NCBI GenBank assembly: GCA_016700075.1
Contig: CP065000.1
Location: 3,100,001-3,164,000, forward strand
Direction of reading: 5' to 3'
Source of the DNA: Acidobacteriota bacterium
GTDB lineage: Bacteria; Acidobacteriota; Blastocatellia; Pyrinomonadales; Pyrinomonadaceae
DNA: 64,000 bases
The notes under the pieces were generated by a model that saw only the letters and a list, made by a program, of their open reading frames with translations, searched no databases and was not told the DNA's origin. The position numbers and the translations under genes were made by a program. Shown in pieces: positions 1 through 14,054 of this stretch (the first letter of the stretch is position 1; every line of letters starts with the position of its first letter).

Positions 1-33
1 AAATATTGCCATCAGGCTGGCCGTTGGGTTATA

Positions 34-315
34 ATGACATTCGAATGGGACGATCTAAAAGAGCATGAGAATATTGAAAAGCACGGCGTCTCGATCCGAC
101 TGGCACAGTTTGCATTTTCCGATCCGTTTCGTGTGATTGCCGAAGATTTGGAGCATAGCGTCGAAGAGGCGCGGTTCTATTGCTTTGGTAATGTTGCCGG
201 ACGAATAATGACCGTCAGGTTCACCTACCGGAAGAATTCGATCCGGATCATTGGTGCAGGGTATTGGCGGAAAGGAAAAAAGGTCTATGAAAAGGAACAA
301 CGGATACACGAATGA
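34..315 (+). CDS. brnT: BrnT family type II toxin
   Basis: A 93-aa protein with the BrnT layout: an N-terminal FEWDDLKEHENIEKHGVS block (the family's F-W-D-x-x-K-x-x-x-N-x-x-K-H-G-V-S signature), a central EEARFYCFG strand and a C-terminal RIIGAGYW strand followed by a charged tail. BrnT proteins are RelE-like ribonucleases that block translation and are held inactive by BrnA. The stop overlaps the start of the next gene by 29 bp, the usual coupled toxin-first order of brnTA. The start is only 33 bp from the window edge, so the promoter is mostly outside. The family call is firm; activity is inferred. Confidence 0.9.
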   Translation: MTFEWDDLKEHENIEKHGVSIRLAQFAFSDPFRVIAEDLEHSVEEARFYCFGNVAGRIMTVRFTYRKNSIRIIGAGYWRKGKKVYEKEQRIHE

Positions 316-520
316 GCCGATCGGCAAGATACGTGTGATAAAGGATTTTTTGCCGCCGCCCGAAGATCTGGTTTTTCGCGAGGACAATGTAAAAGTTACT
401 TTGTCACTCAGTCGCGAAAGCGTAGATTTTTTCAAGGAACAGGCAGCAAAGAATCGAACTCAGTATCAAAAAATGATACGGCGGTTGCTTGATCTTTACG
501 TAATGAATCAGAAAGCTTAG
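287..520 (+). CDS. brnA: BrnA family antitoxin
   Basis: A 77-aa protein starting at MKRNNGYT. This ATG is chosen because an AAGGAAAAAAGG purine stretch lies just upstream, whereas the earlier in-frame start at 251 would overlap the toxin deeply without a ribosome site. The C-terminal half, VKVTLSLSRESVDFFK followed by YQKMIRRLLDLYV, matches the ribbon-helix-helix DNA-binding region of BrnA antitoxins; the N-terminal part would wrap the toxin. It overlaps brnT by 29 bp, so the pair is probably translationally coupled and autoregulated from a promoter upstream of brnT. Confidence 0.87.
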   Translation: MKRNNGYTNEPIGKIRVIKDFLPPPEDLVFREDNVKVTLSLSRESVDFFKEQAAKNRTQYQKMIRRLLDLYVMNQKA

Positions 521-540
521 ATCACAAGAGATTTCCTAAA

Positions 541-1395
541 ATGCAAAACGGAAACTACGACCAACTGATCGAGCAGATCACCGATATGGTGATGGCTAAG
601 CTGTCGGGCGAGGAATATTGCCCGACGTTTTGCCGTGCTGATGTGGAGCGGATCGTTGACGCGGGTGCGGAACGCATCGGCATCGTGCTTGGCGAGACCG
701 CGACGGCGCACGACTGGGCTTCGCTGATCGACCATACATTATTGAAGCCGGAGGCCGCCGAGGCCGACATACGCAAACTTTGCGACGAGGCCCGCCAATT
801 CGGCTTCGCATCGGTGTGCGTAAATCCGACGTGGGTCAAACGTGCGTCTGAGTTCCTGCAGGGCTCCGGCGTGCCGGTCTGCACCGTGATCGGTTTTCCG
901 CTTGGCGCAACGCTGCCTGACGTGAAGGCATACGAGGCACGCCGTGCGATCTTTAACGGAGCTCGCGAGGTCGATATGGTCATCAACATCGGTGCTCTGA
1001 AATCAAATGACGACTGTGCGGTCGAGGACGACATTCGTGCCGTCGTCGAAGCCGCACACGAGAATCACATACTCTGCAAGGTCATCATCGAAACCGCGTT
1101 GCTGACCGACGACGAAAAGGTCCGTGCTTGCGTCGCCGCTAAGAACGCCGGTGCGGATTTCGTCAAAACATCTACCGGCTTTGCAAAAGGCGGAGCCACT
1201 GCGAACGACGTCGCTCTGATGCGGCGAACGGTCGGCAAGGCTTTGGGAGTAAAAGCTTCGGGCGGCGTGAAGGGAATTGAGGATGCCCGTGCGATGTTCG
1301 AGGCAGGTGCGACAAGGATCGGTGCCTCGGTCGGCGTAAAGATCGCACAGGAAGCCAGCGGCATCGAAACGACCTCTGTCGCTACGTCCTACTGA
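541..1395 (+). CDS. deoC: deoxyribose-phosphate aldolase
   Basis: A 284-aa class I aldolase that cleaves 2-deoxyribose-5-phosphate to acetaldehyde and glyceraldehyde-3-phosphate in deoxynucleoside salvage. After a ~60-aa N-terminal extension the TIM barrel opens with LIDHTLLKPEA. Visible catalytic elements are Asp145 in EVDMVIN, the Schiff-base Lys209 in FVKTSTGF and the proton-relay Lys238 in VKASGGV. It starts 20 bp after the BrnA stop, on the same strand, but need not share its transcript. Its last 7 bp overlap the end of the convergent dnaC-like gene, so the two genes have no room for a terminator between them. Confidence 0.95.
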   Translation: MQNGNYDQLIEQITDMVMAKLSGEEYCPTFCRADVERIVDAGAERIGIVLGETATAHDWASLIDHTLLKPEAAEADIRKLCDEARQFGFASVCVNPTWVKRASEFLQGSGVPVCTVIGFPLGATLPDVKAYEARRAIFNGAREVDMVINIGALKSNDDCAVEDDIRAVVEAAHENHILCKVIIETALLTDDEKVRACVAAKNAGADFVKTSTGFAKGGATANDVALMRRTVGKALGVKASGGVKGIEDARAMFEAGATRIGASVGVKIAQEASGIETTSVATSY

Positions 1396-2177
1396 GCGGC
1401 CGTTTTCGGCTGATCAAAAGTCCTTCGGTAGTCGCGGCCGTCCATCGCAACCGTCTTACACATCTCAAACAGCCTCGAACGTAGCCGCGTGCCGATGCGG
1501 TCCTCCAGAGTTTCGTCGCGTTCGCTGCGGCGTTGATCCAGATAATTCGTTGTTATGATGGTCGTCTTTTTGTCGTTGTAGCGGCTGGTGATGATGTTCG
1601 ACAGAGTGTCGCGTACCCAGTCGGTCGGCTTGGTCGCTCCCAGTTCGTCCAGTACCAGCACGTCGATATTCAGCACCGGCGACAGCACGCTCATCTCTGA
1701 GGCATGCGTGTCCGGATTATACGAATCCTGAATTTCCTTGAGCAGGGAACCGAGGTCGTAGAATAGACACTTAAAGCCACGTTCGGTCAGCCCCTTTAGT
1801 ATGGATACGGCAAGGTGAGTCTTTCCGACCCCGACGCTGCCCATAAATAGCAGCCCGCGATCAACAGCCGGATATTCCATCGCAAAAGACGTCGCTAGTT
1901 TGAACGCAGCCTGTTGCGAGACGGTCTGCGGTTTGTAACTGTGAAAATGAAAGCCGTCGTAGCGTTTCGGCAGGCGTACATTGCGAAAGCCGTTCTTCGC
2001 GGCCTCGCGAATGCGGCATTCGCATTTGCGGGCACCTGAGCCGGGAACGACCTCCATACCCGTATCAAAGCACTTTTCACACGCGTAATAGACGTTGTCA
2101 GCAGGTTCCGGCATTTCGATAGCCGGCGGCGGCGGTACGGCTTTCAGGTCGGGGCGTTTGTCCTTTTCTCGCGGCAT
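1389..2177 (-). CDS. DnaC/IstB-like AAA+ ATPase
   Basis: A 262-aa protein of the DnaC/DnaI/IstB ATPase group. An N-terminal zinc-ribbon-like cluster (Cys33, Cys36, Cys52, Cys54) is followed by the AAA+ core with Walker A GSVGVGKT (113-120), Walker B VLVLDELGA, and a sensor-1-like TIITTNY. With the Cys cluster it resembles DnaI-like helicase loaders more than transposon IstB proteins, and no transposase (IstA) lies nearby. It probably acts in the cytoplasm as a replicative helicase loader. Convergent with deoC, overlapping by 7 bp. Exact partner unknown. Confidence 0.85.
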   Translation of the reverse strand: MPREKDKRPDLKAVPPPPAIEMPEPADNVYYACEKCFDTGMEVVPGSGARKCECRIREAAKNGFRNVRLPKRYDGFHFHSYKPQTVSQQAAFKLATSFAMEYPAVDRGLLFMGSVGVGKTHLAVSILKGLTERGFKCLFYDLGSLLKEIQDSYNPDTHASEMSVLSPVLNIDVLVLDELGATKPTDWVRDTLSNIITSRYNDKKTTIITTNYLDQRRSERDETLEDRIGTRLRSRLFEMCKTVAMDGRDYRRTFDQPKTAAQ

Positions 2178-2262
2178 CGGGAATGGATTATATCATCGGG
2201 GCGTTTGTTTTCAACACGAACGTGAAACGCCCGCGGCCGATGTTGTAACATTATAAAAGTTT

Positions 2263-2721
2263 ATGGGAATGCTTCGCAGCTTGATGATCCGATTTGGCCT
2301 TGCCGACCTCAGCGTGGACCGCACGCCGATCGCCGTAATGCTGCTCGACGACGACGAACGCCGCCACCGATGGTTTCGAAAACGCTTTGTTGGTGACGAC
2401 CTCGACATTGCCGAGAACGTGCAGGAAGCGGTCGAATTGCTGGCTGAGCGTGCCTATGACGCCATCTTTCTCGATCACGATCTGCTGCCGCATCATTACG
2501 AATCGAACGACCACGACGACTGGGCAAATACGGGCCTCGCGGTCGCGCGATACCTTCGCGATAATCCCGAGATACAGCGTGCCGCGACCATCGTCGTCCA
2601 CACTCGAAACGCCGATGCCGCCATCGACATGGTCACCACACTTCGCGAGACCGGCCGCACTGTCGAATACTGCGCTTTCCCGCTTCTCGACCTAAAGATC
2701 CGCAACTACTGGAAACGTTAA
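2263..2721 (+). CDS. receiver-like protein, cyclic-phosphate processing receiver type
   Basis: A 152-aa single-domain protein. It keeps a receiver-like acidic start, VMLLDDDERRHRWF, and a central AIFLDHDLLPHHY followed later by IVVHTRNADAA. The LDHDL motif, with His next to the receiver Asp and further His residues, is the mark of receiver-derived domains proposed to process cyclic phosphates rather than act in ordinary phosphorelays. No output domain and no histidine kinase neighbour are present. No clear SD precedes the ATG. The fold assignment is by motif; the substrate is unknown. Confidence 0.7.
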   Translation: MGMLRSLMIRFGLADLSVDRTPIAVMLLDDDERRHRWFRKRFVGDDLDIAENVQEAVELLAERAYDAIFLDHDLLPHHYESNDHDDWANTGLAVARYLRDNPEIQRAATIVVHTRNADAAIDMVTTLRETGRTVEYCAFPLLDLKIRNYWKR

Positions 2722-2751
2722 ATTTCGGACCGCATGCTGCCAGCCTGCAGA

Positions 2752-2893
2752 GGTTGCAGAAGCCCGCGCGTAAGCAAGGGCGATATCCGGAGCGTCATCA
2801 TACGGGAGCGGCTTTGCCGGAAGATGCCTGTGATCATCTTGTATGCTTTGGTCGTTCGCTATCGCCCTTGCTTACGCGCGGGCCTCTGCAACT
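2752..2893. repeat. large inverted repeat, GC-rich arms
   Basis: Two arms of about 33 bp (2752-2784 and 2861-2893) that are nearly perfect reverse complements, sharing the core GCCCGCGCGTAAGCAAGGGC, flank a 76-bp loop. The right-arm sequence recurs in altered form at 33588-33617, so this is a dispersed repeat rather than a single terminator. No transposase is encoded in the loop. Confidence 0.75.
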
Positions 2894-2911
2894 TCGTTCT
2901 TTAACAAAATA

Positions 2912-2932
2912 CCCCGCTCGTTAAGAGCGGGG
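2912..2932. terminator. hairpin CCCCGCTC/GAGCGGGG
   Basis: An 8-bp GC stem around a TTAA-type loop. It lies between the plus-strand receiver-like gene and the end of the minus-strand secreted protein. The same stem reappears at 34619-34638 with a clear T-run. Here the downstream T-run is weak on the plus strand (CAATTCT), while the minus-strand flank reads TATTTTG, so termination of the minus-strand gene is possible but not certain. Confidence 0.5.
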
Positions 2933-2940
2933 CAATTCTG

Positions 2941-3034
2941 TCGGACCGCAGGCAGCTTGGTTGCGGGCCGGCGAACAACCACCCGCTACCGCAGGTGGTT
3001 CTGACAAGATGCATGCTGGCAGCCTGCGGTCCGA
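2941..3034. repeat. inverted repeat enclosing a dispersed 29-bp palindrome
   Basis: Outer arms TCGGACCGCAGGC (2941-2953) and GCCTGCGGTCCGA (3022-3034) are exact reverse complements. Inside, at 2977-3005, is a small hairpin element AACCACCCGCTACCGCAGG followed by TGGTTCTGAC. Close copies of the inner element lie at 34794-34822 and 34890-34918, each differing at only a few positions. Confidence 0.75.
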
Positions 3035-3038
3035 CGTG

Positions 3039-8600
<5,562 letters not shown>

Positions 8601-9284
8601 CGATTTTCCTCCGTTTCTCGGGCTTCTTCCTTCGGCCTTGCTGCCTACCACAGGCCGCGAATTCAAACCGAAATCTAACCCTCTATCTACTAACGCCGAA
8701 GACCGCAGTAGAACCCGTCAAAAAAATATGAAAAAATGAAAAAAATTATGATTCGACAACTGCGGTCGTTAGCGATCGATCCATGATTGGAATTTGCTAA
8801 TGCACGGCTGCAAGAAGTGGAATACACGGCTGCAGCGGCGGAGGCAGCAATGGCAGAATGGGCGGCATTATCGACGGCATTGTGTCCGGCGCCGCCGCGT
8901 GTGTATCACGCCTCAAAACACGCGCCTGCTGCCATTCTGCACAGCGGCCCGTCTATTATCTGACCTTGTTACGTGATCCTGACGTGCAAACGGCAAATGG
9001 CGACGGGCACTTCTTACCCGCCGCCGCGTGTCGCCGCGGTGTTTTGGGGCGTTTTCGGGCACGTTTTTGGCAATTTCGCATCACTTTTTGGCGATTTTTG
9101 GTGCTATTTTGCTTACTGCTCCGCAAGAGCACTTTTTTGGCGGCCGATAGTATGCATTAACAATTTTGCAACGCCGTGATAAGCTATGCGAATAACTCCG
9201 AAAACGGAGGCTAATTACTCGTTTGTTCAGTGATCGGCCCGGCGGCGTTTTACAATTTTGCTTTTTTGGCAGGAGACCAATTTT
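8601..9284. other. intergenic region without a supported gene
   Basis: About 680 bp between the divergent secreted-protein gene and pckG. It should hold both promoters, but no convincing -35/-10 pair stands out. The centre is unusual in composition: GC-rich, CGGCGG-type stretches with a 9-bp inverted repeat (GCAGAATGG at 8853-8861, CCATTCTGC at 8932-8940), then a T- and G-rich stretch at 9040-9125 made of quasi-repeated TTTTTGGC/GTTTT words. Short open frames here look random. Confidence 0.6.
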
Positions 9285-11168
9285 ATGACCGACCTTAATA
9301 TCCCTTCGAACATCACCAACGAGGAACTTATCAAATTCGTTTCAGAAGCAGTGGAGCTGTGCAAGCCCGATAGTGTCTATTGGTGCGACGGCTCGCAGGA
9401 AGAATACGACCGCCTCTGCCAGGAGATGGTTGATTCTGGCACGTTCATCAAGCTAAACCCTGAAAAACGGCCTAATTCGTTCCTTGCCCGTTCGCATCCG
9501 TCTGACGTAGCCCGCGTTGAGGACCGCACGTATATTTGCTCGCGTGCCAAAGGCGATGCCGGCCCGACCAACAATTGGATGGCTCCGCACGAGATGAAGC
9601 TGATCTTGAAGAAGAAGTTCGATGGAGCCATGAAAGGCCGTACGATGTACGTTATCCCATTCTGCATGGGCCCGATCGGATCACCGATCTCGCAGTTCGG
9701 CGTTGAGATCTCGGATTCGCCATATGTTGCGGTCAATATGCGCATAATGACCCGCATGGGCAATCAGGCACTCGACGCGATGGGTGACGGTGAATTCACC
9801 AAATGTCTGCATTCGGTCGGAATGCCGCTCGAAGGAGGCCAGGCCGGTGTATCATGGCCGTGCTCGCCCGATCCGAAAGATAAGTACATCGTTCATTTTC
9901 CTGAAGAAAACTCAATTGTTTCCTACGGATCCGGCTACGGCGGCAACGCTCTGCTTGGGAAGAAATGTCTTGCTCTGCGTATCGCTTCGACGCTCGGCCG
10001 TGCCCAGGGCTGGCTTGCGGAACATATGCTGATCGTCGGCGTCGAATCGCCTGACGGCCAGAAAGATTACGTGTGTGCAGCGTTCCCATCGGCGTGCGGC
10101 AAGACGAATTTCGCGATGCTCATCCCGCCGAAGCCTTTCCAGGAAGAGGGCTGGAAGATCACGACGGTCGGAGACGATATTGCTTGGATCAAGCCCGACG
10201 AAACTGGCAAACTGCGTGCGATCAACCCCGAAAACGGTTTCTTCGGCGTCGCCCCGGGAACGAATTATTCCACCAACTCGAACGCGATGGAATCGATCCG
10301 CGAGAACACGATTTTCACAAATGTTGCTCTCACTGACGACGGTGACGTGTGGTGGGAAGGCATGGACGGCGAACCGCCGGCACACGCGATCGACTGGCAG
10401 GGCAACGATTGGACCCCCGCATCGGAAGCCAAAGCCGCTCATCCGAACGCCCGTTTCACCGCACCGATCACTCAGTGCCCTGTCGCGGATGAGAGTTTCA
10501 ACGATCCCAAAGGCGTGCCCGTTTCGGCATTTATTTTCGGCGGCCGCCGCAACAGCGTCGTCCCGCTTGTACTTCAGTCGTTCAATTGGGCGTTCGGCGT
10601 TTATCAGGCCGCGACGATGGGTTCTGAAATGACCGCCGCAGCCTTCGGCAATATCGGCGAGGTTCGCCGCGATCCGTTCGCGATGCTGCCGTTTGCCGGC
10701 TATCACATGGGTGATTACTTCTCGCATTGGCTCAATTTCGGCCGTCAGATACCCGAACCGCCGCGTATCTTCTCGGTCAATTGGTTCCTCAAGGATGAAG
10801 ACGGCAAGTTCGCTTGGCCCGGATACGGCGAGAATATGCGCGTACTCAAATGGATCGTGGAGCGTGCCCGCGGCAAGTCCATCGGCAAGGAAACGCCGCT
10901 AGGCTGGATGCCGCGGTATGAGGATATTGACTGGCGCGGACTGGACTTCACCGAGGAACAATTTAACAAGGTGATGAACCTCGATCGGGATATGTGGCTC
11001 CAGGAGATAGCGATGCACGACGAACTCTTTTTCCAGCTTTATGACCGTCTGCCGAAGGAAATGACGTTCATTCGTGAACTGCTCGTTTCTAATCTCTGGC
11101 GTTCACACGATCTCGGTTTGGCCGCACCGCGAGTCGAACCCGAAGAGGCTGTGAAGGCCGCCGGTTAA
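9285..11168 (+). CDS. pckG: phosphoenolpyruvate carboxykinase (GTP)
   Basis: A 627-aa enzyme of the GTP-dependent PEPCK family, which interconverts oxaloacetate + GTP with phosphoenolpyruvate + GDP + CO2 at the entry to gluconeogenesis. The start at 9285 is supported by AGGAG at 9271-9275. Visible family motifs include the substrate region YVIPFCMGP, the active-site loop FPSACGKTN (267-275, Cys271), the metal-site segment VGDDIAWIKP and the nucleotide-binding FGGRRNSVVPLV. Length fits the GTP family and not the shorter ATP type. A strong terminator follows at 11205, so it is probably monocistronic. Confidence 0.96.
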   Translation: MTDLNIPSNITNEELIKFVSEAVELCKPDSVYWCDGSQEEYDRLCQEMVDSGTFIKLNPEKRPNSFLARSHPSDVARVEDRTYICSRAKGDAGPTNNWMAPHEMKLILKKKFDGAMKGRTMYVIPFCMGPIGSPISQFGVEISDSPYVAVNMRIMTRMGNQALDAMGDGEFTKCLHSVGMPLEGGQAGVSWPCSPDPKDKYIVHFPEENSIVSYGSGYGGNALLGKKCLALRIASTLGRAQGWLAEHMLIVGVESPDGQKDYVCAAFPSACGKTNFAMLIPPKPFQEEGWKITTVGDDIAWIKPDETGKLRAINPENGFFGVAPGTNYSTNSNAMESIRENTIFTNVALTDDGDVWWEGMDGEPPAHAIDWQGNDWTPASEAKAAHPNARFTAPITQCPVADESFNDPKGVPVSAFIFGGRRNSVVPLVLQSFNWAFGVYQAATMGSEMTAAAFGNIGEVRRDPFAMLPFAGYHMGDYFSHWLNFGRQIPEPPRIFSVNWFLKDEDGKFAWPGYGENMRVLKWIVERARGKSIGKETPLGWMPRYEDIDWRGLDFTEEQFNKVMNLDRDMWLQEIAMHDELFFQLYDRLPKEMTFIRELLVSNLWRSHDLGLAAPRVEPEEAVKAAG

Positions 11169-11204
11169 TGATCTTTGCGAAGGGGCTATCCACTCAATAA
11201 TAAG

Positions 11205-11233
11205 GAGCGAATTTCGGTTCGCTCTCTTTTTTT
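11205..11233 (+). terminator. rho-independent terminator after pckG
   Basis: Stem GAGCGAA (11205-11211) pairs with TTCGCTC (11218-11224) around a short loop, followed by T-rich CTTTTTTTT (to 11233). It lies 36 bp after the pckG stop. Confidence 0.85.
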
Positions 11234-11279
11234 GATTAGTGCTATACTGACGTCAATTGATCGAAAGGAGCCTATCAAA

Positions 11280-11693
11280 ATGACATCCATTCTTGGCCGT
11301 TACTCGGAATATGCCTACGCGATCCTGCGTATTGTCACTGGGCTATTGTTCCTGATGCACGGCACGCAAAAGTTGTTCAATTGGCCTCCCCGTGACGGCG
11401 ACTGGACGTTTCCGGCGGGTATTATTCTGGTCGCTGCGTTTGTTGAGCTTGTCTTTGGAGCGATGGTGATGATAGGCCTTTTTTCGGGGATCGCCGCCTT
11501 CATTTCCAGCGGTACGATGGCCGTCGCCTATTTCATGGCCCATTTCAGCATGTCGGCATTTTGGCCTCTGCAGAATAAAGGCGAATTGGCGGCGATCTAC
11601 GCGTTTTTGTTCCTTTTCATCGCTGCCAAAGGATCGGGCGTTTGGAGCGTTGATTCGCTTTTCAAAGGCTCAACTGCTGCTTCTAACGACTAG
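11280..11693 (+). CDS. DoxX family membrane protein
   Basis: A 137-aa membrane protein. The start at 11280 (MTSILGRY) has AAAGGAG at 11264-11270; the longer upstream frame runs through the pckG terminator and is not used. The first part AILRIVTGLLFLMHGTQKLF is the DoxX signature, followed by three further hydrophobic helices. DoxX-type proteins are small inner-membrane proteins often linked to quinone or thiol redox; the role here is not determined. A possible -10 TATACT lies at 11243-11248 just after the terminator, so it is likely transcribed on its own. Confidence 0.88.
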   Translation: MTSILGRYSEYAYAILRIVTGLLFLMHGTQKLFNWPPRDGDWTFPAGIILVAAFVELVFGAMVMIGLFSGIAAFISSGTMAVAYFMAHFSMSAFWPLQNKGELAAIYAFLFLFIAAKGSGVWSVDSLFKGSTAASND

Positions 11694-11765
11694 ATCGCGG
11701 CAAACATTGGCGGCTTTTTGTCATCTAAACCCGCAGTATCGTGGGATCGAAATAAGGAGGTTTTC

Positions 11766-12476
11766 ATGAACGATTTTTCAACAAGTTACGGAGCACCGGC
11801 AATTGTAGCCGCACCGGTAGAGAGGGCGGCATTCATTCGTCGTACATATACGCTGCTGGCTTTCGCAGTTCTCGCCTTTATTGCCCTTGAGGCGGTTTTG
11901 TTCACTACAGGTATCGCTCAAGTGATTGGGACCCTGATCTTTTCCGGCGGCAGTATCGGATGGCTCGTCGTACTCGGACTCTTCATGCTGGTTTCGTTTT
12001 TGGCAAACCGCTGGGCTGTTTCGGATACCTCGATCGCGACGCAATACATCGGGCTCGGCATCTTCATTGTCGCCGAAGCGATCATCTTCATTCCGCTTCT
12101 GCTGGTCGCGGCCTCGTACGCGGGCGATACCTCGACCATTGCCAAGGCGGGCGTCGTCGCTCTCGGCTTGTTTGCCGGTCTGACGGTAACGGTGTTCATT
12201 ACGCGTGCTGATTTTTCGTGGCTCGGACCGATCCTTGCGATCGCAGGTTTCGCGGCACTCGGGTTTATTGTTGCCAGCCTGCTGTTCGGGTTTTCGTTGG
12301 GTAACGTATTTGCGTTCATCATGGTCGCCTTTGCAGGCTCATCGATCCTGTATCAGACGTCGAACGTGCTGCATACGTTCAATACAAAACAGCACGTCGC
12401 CGCATCCCTGACGCTATTCGCCAGCGTGGCACTGCTTTTCTGGTATCTCCTGACCATTTTCAGCTCACGAGACTGA
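11766..12476 (+). CDS. Bax inhibitor-1/YccA-YbhL family membrane protein
   Basis: A 236-aa protein starting at MNDFSTSY, with AAGGAGG at 11754-11760. It has about seven hydrophobic segments, a short N-terminal tail with ERAAFIRRTY before the first helix, and the conserved SILYQTSNVLHTF near the C-terminus. This matches the BI-1/YccA family of integral membrane proteins (proposed calcium-leak channels or FtsH modulators). 72 bp downstream of doxX on the same strand, so co-transcription is possible. Substrate unknown. Confidence 0.9.
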   Translation: MNDFSTSYGAPAIVAAPVERAAFIRRTYTLLAFAVLAFIALEAVLFTTGIAQVIGTLIFSGGSIGWLVVLGLFMLVSFLANRWAVSDTSIATQYIGLGIFIVAEAIIFIPLLLVAASYAGDTSTIAKAGVVALGLFAGLTVTVFITRADFSWLGPILAIAGFAALGFIVASLLFGFSLGNVFAFIMVAFAGSSILYQTSNVLHTFNTKQHVAASLTLFASVALLFWYLLTIFSSRD

Positions 12477-12503
12477 TCTAAAGGTTCAACTTCATCGACG
12501 ATG

Positions 12504-12531
12504 GGCTGTTCGGAGAATACTTCGGACAGCC
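12504..12531 (+). terminator. 12-bp stem hairpin after the BI-1 gene
   Basis: GGCTGTTCGGAG (12504-12515) pairs with CTTCGGACAGCC (12520-12531), with two G-T wobbles and a 4-nt loop. The following bases are TAATTC, a poor T-run, so termination is plausible but may be weak. It separates the BI-1 gene from the convergent RHS debris. Confidence 0.55.
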
Positions 12532-12545
12532 TAATTCATATCAGA

Positions 12546-13143
12546 TCAGATTGGATCAAAACGCCCGATCGCGTTGGCGTCGTAGACAAAGACGGTTACC
12601 TCGCCGGTTGCGGGGACGATTTTCTTGATACGCTTGCCGTCGCCGTCGTAGCGGTATTGGCCGATGACGGTGTTGTATTGGTCGCGGACTTCGGTTTGTT
12701 TATTTTCTGCGTCGTAGGTGAAGGTGCGGCCTTGCGGGTCGTTTGTGGTGTTGCCGGCCGAATCGTAGCTCCAGCCTGTTGAGGTCAGGCGGTTGTTGCT
12801 GGCCGAGATCGTCGGGTTGCAGATCGCTTCGGGGCAATTTGGGTCGGGGAATGTCGTGTTGCCACCGGTGAAGTCAAATCGCCGGTTTCCATAACGGTCG
12901 AATGTGTAGGTCTGTTTCCAAGACTGCGTAGCCGAACCGCCGTGCGGCGTGACGTTCTCGACCGCAGATTTTAGACGATTCAGCGAATCGTAAGTATATT
13001 CCTGCACCGCCGTAAAGCCAGTGTTCACTCCAACCGTCGGGACGGTGATCGTCTGCTTTGTGATGTTCCCATTATTCACTGTCGCCGTCGCTCCGTATTC
13101 GTGATCGAGCTTCAATAAATTCGTCGCACCGTTGGTTGAGCCA
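12546..13143 (-). pseudogene. RHS core fragment without N-terminus or toxin tip
   Basis: An open stretch of about 190 codons that copies the late core of the full RHS gene at 16167-21269: YTYDSLNRLKSAVENV, FDRYGNRRFDF, NNRLTSTGWSYDSAGN and GQYRYDGDGKRIKK are nearly the same. Homology begins near GSTNGATNLLKLD and ends abruptly after VFVYDA, where the full gene goes on to the DHLGS region; here the frame ends in unrelated residues within ten codons. It has no signal peptide, core end or toxin. Best read as a displaced RHS remnant and a recombination substrate, not a working gene. Confidence 0.75.
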
Positions 13144-13270
13144 GCGACGCCAGGAGGACGTTCATAGAGACAAAGTCATGCCAACGAGAAGTGTAAAATC
13201 AGGCGCTTGGCAAGGTCTTCTCTGATGATGACGTGATTCGTCAATGATCGCTACTTTTTGCAGAAGCTAT

Positions 13271-14032
13271 CTACGGCACCCGTGATTTCGGTATTTTGTA
13301 TTTGGACAGAAAGCTACCGATCAATATCTCGCGGCCGTCGCGCCACCGGATCCATCCGAAAAAGTCATCATCCGGTGTAGTAATAACATTCTTTGCTCGC
13401 ACACGCATCCACTCGCCTTCTAGGCGGTTAAAATGGAGTTGATCGTAATGCCGGTAACGGTATTCCTCGATAACATCGCCATTTGGTTTATCCCGCAGTT
13501 TTACACCTCCTGATATATAAATACTGTGATGGTAGGTGAAGAACTGCGCCCAACTTATTTTCACCCAATTTGGGTCAGATCGTACAATGTATTTCGTCTC
13601 GCGTGTTCTCTCGTTGATCTCCACCTTGTACCAGCTTTTCGACTCGCCTACGATTCTGTAGTAATCCGAATACCTAAAACCTATCGGGTCAAAATCCTTC
13701 GGCAGACTACCCTCCATCAACACGCAATCGTAGCTGTACCAAAGCTTGCCGTCGGAGTCAAAGAAAGATAGAAACGATCGCCCACTGTCTCGTGCCCAAT
13801 AAGTGTGCCTGCAGTTCAGCTCTTTTTTCAAGGAACAAGCGGTATTCCACCAGACCCAAGGCGTTGCGAGTCCGTCGGAATCCTTAAATTCCTCTTTACT
13901 CGGTGCGGTGACCGACTCTGCTTCTTCAGATACTTCTTGCCCGATCACCGGATTTGTAAAAAAAACGACAAAACCGCAGATCAACAAACAGCTTAATACC
14001 ATTCGCAATTCAATGACGTATTTTGTATTCAT
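13271..14032 (-). CDS. exported protein with SH3-like C-terminal region, possible RHS accessory/immunity
   Basis: A 253-aa protein with AGGAGG ahead of its ATG. Residues 11-32 form a signal peptide (MVLSCLLICGFVVFF, cleavage near VIGQE). The mature part has paired Cys residues (CSLKKELNCRH) and a C-terminal GGVKLRDKPNGDVIEEY segment typical of bacterial SH3 domains, plus several Trp. I do not recognise a named family. It starts 22 bp after the stop of the RHS-derived gene at 14055, the position where cognate immunity or accessory genes sit. An exported immunity protein would fit a tail acting in the periplasm, but this is inference only. Confidence 0.6.
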   Translation of the reverse strand: MNTKYVIELRMVLSCLLICGFVVFFTNPVIGQEVSEEAESVTAPSKEEFKDSDGLATPWVWWNTACSLKKELNCRHTYWARDSGRSFLSFFDSDGKLWYSYDCVLMEGSLPKDFDPIGFRYSDYYRIVGESKSWYKVEINERTRETKYIVRSDPNWVKISWAQFFTYHHSIYISGGVKLRDKPNGDVIEEYRYRHYDQLHFNRLEGEWMRVRAKNVITTPDDDFFGWIRWRDGREILIGSFLSKYKIPKSRVP

Positions 14033-14054
14033 TCTCGTTTCCTCCTGCGTTCTT

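Noticed and set aside
9378..9763. Minus-strand frame inside pckG
   Set aside because: Antisense shadow of the PEP carboxykinase gene, as are several other long frames there.
12501..12782. Plus-strand frame near the BI-1 gene
   Set aside because: Antisense to RHS core sequence; its like appears opposite every RHS copy (15282, 17310).
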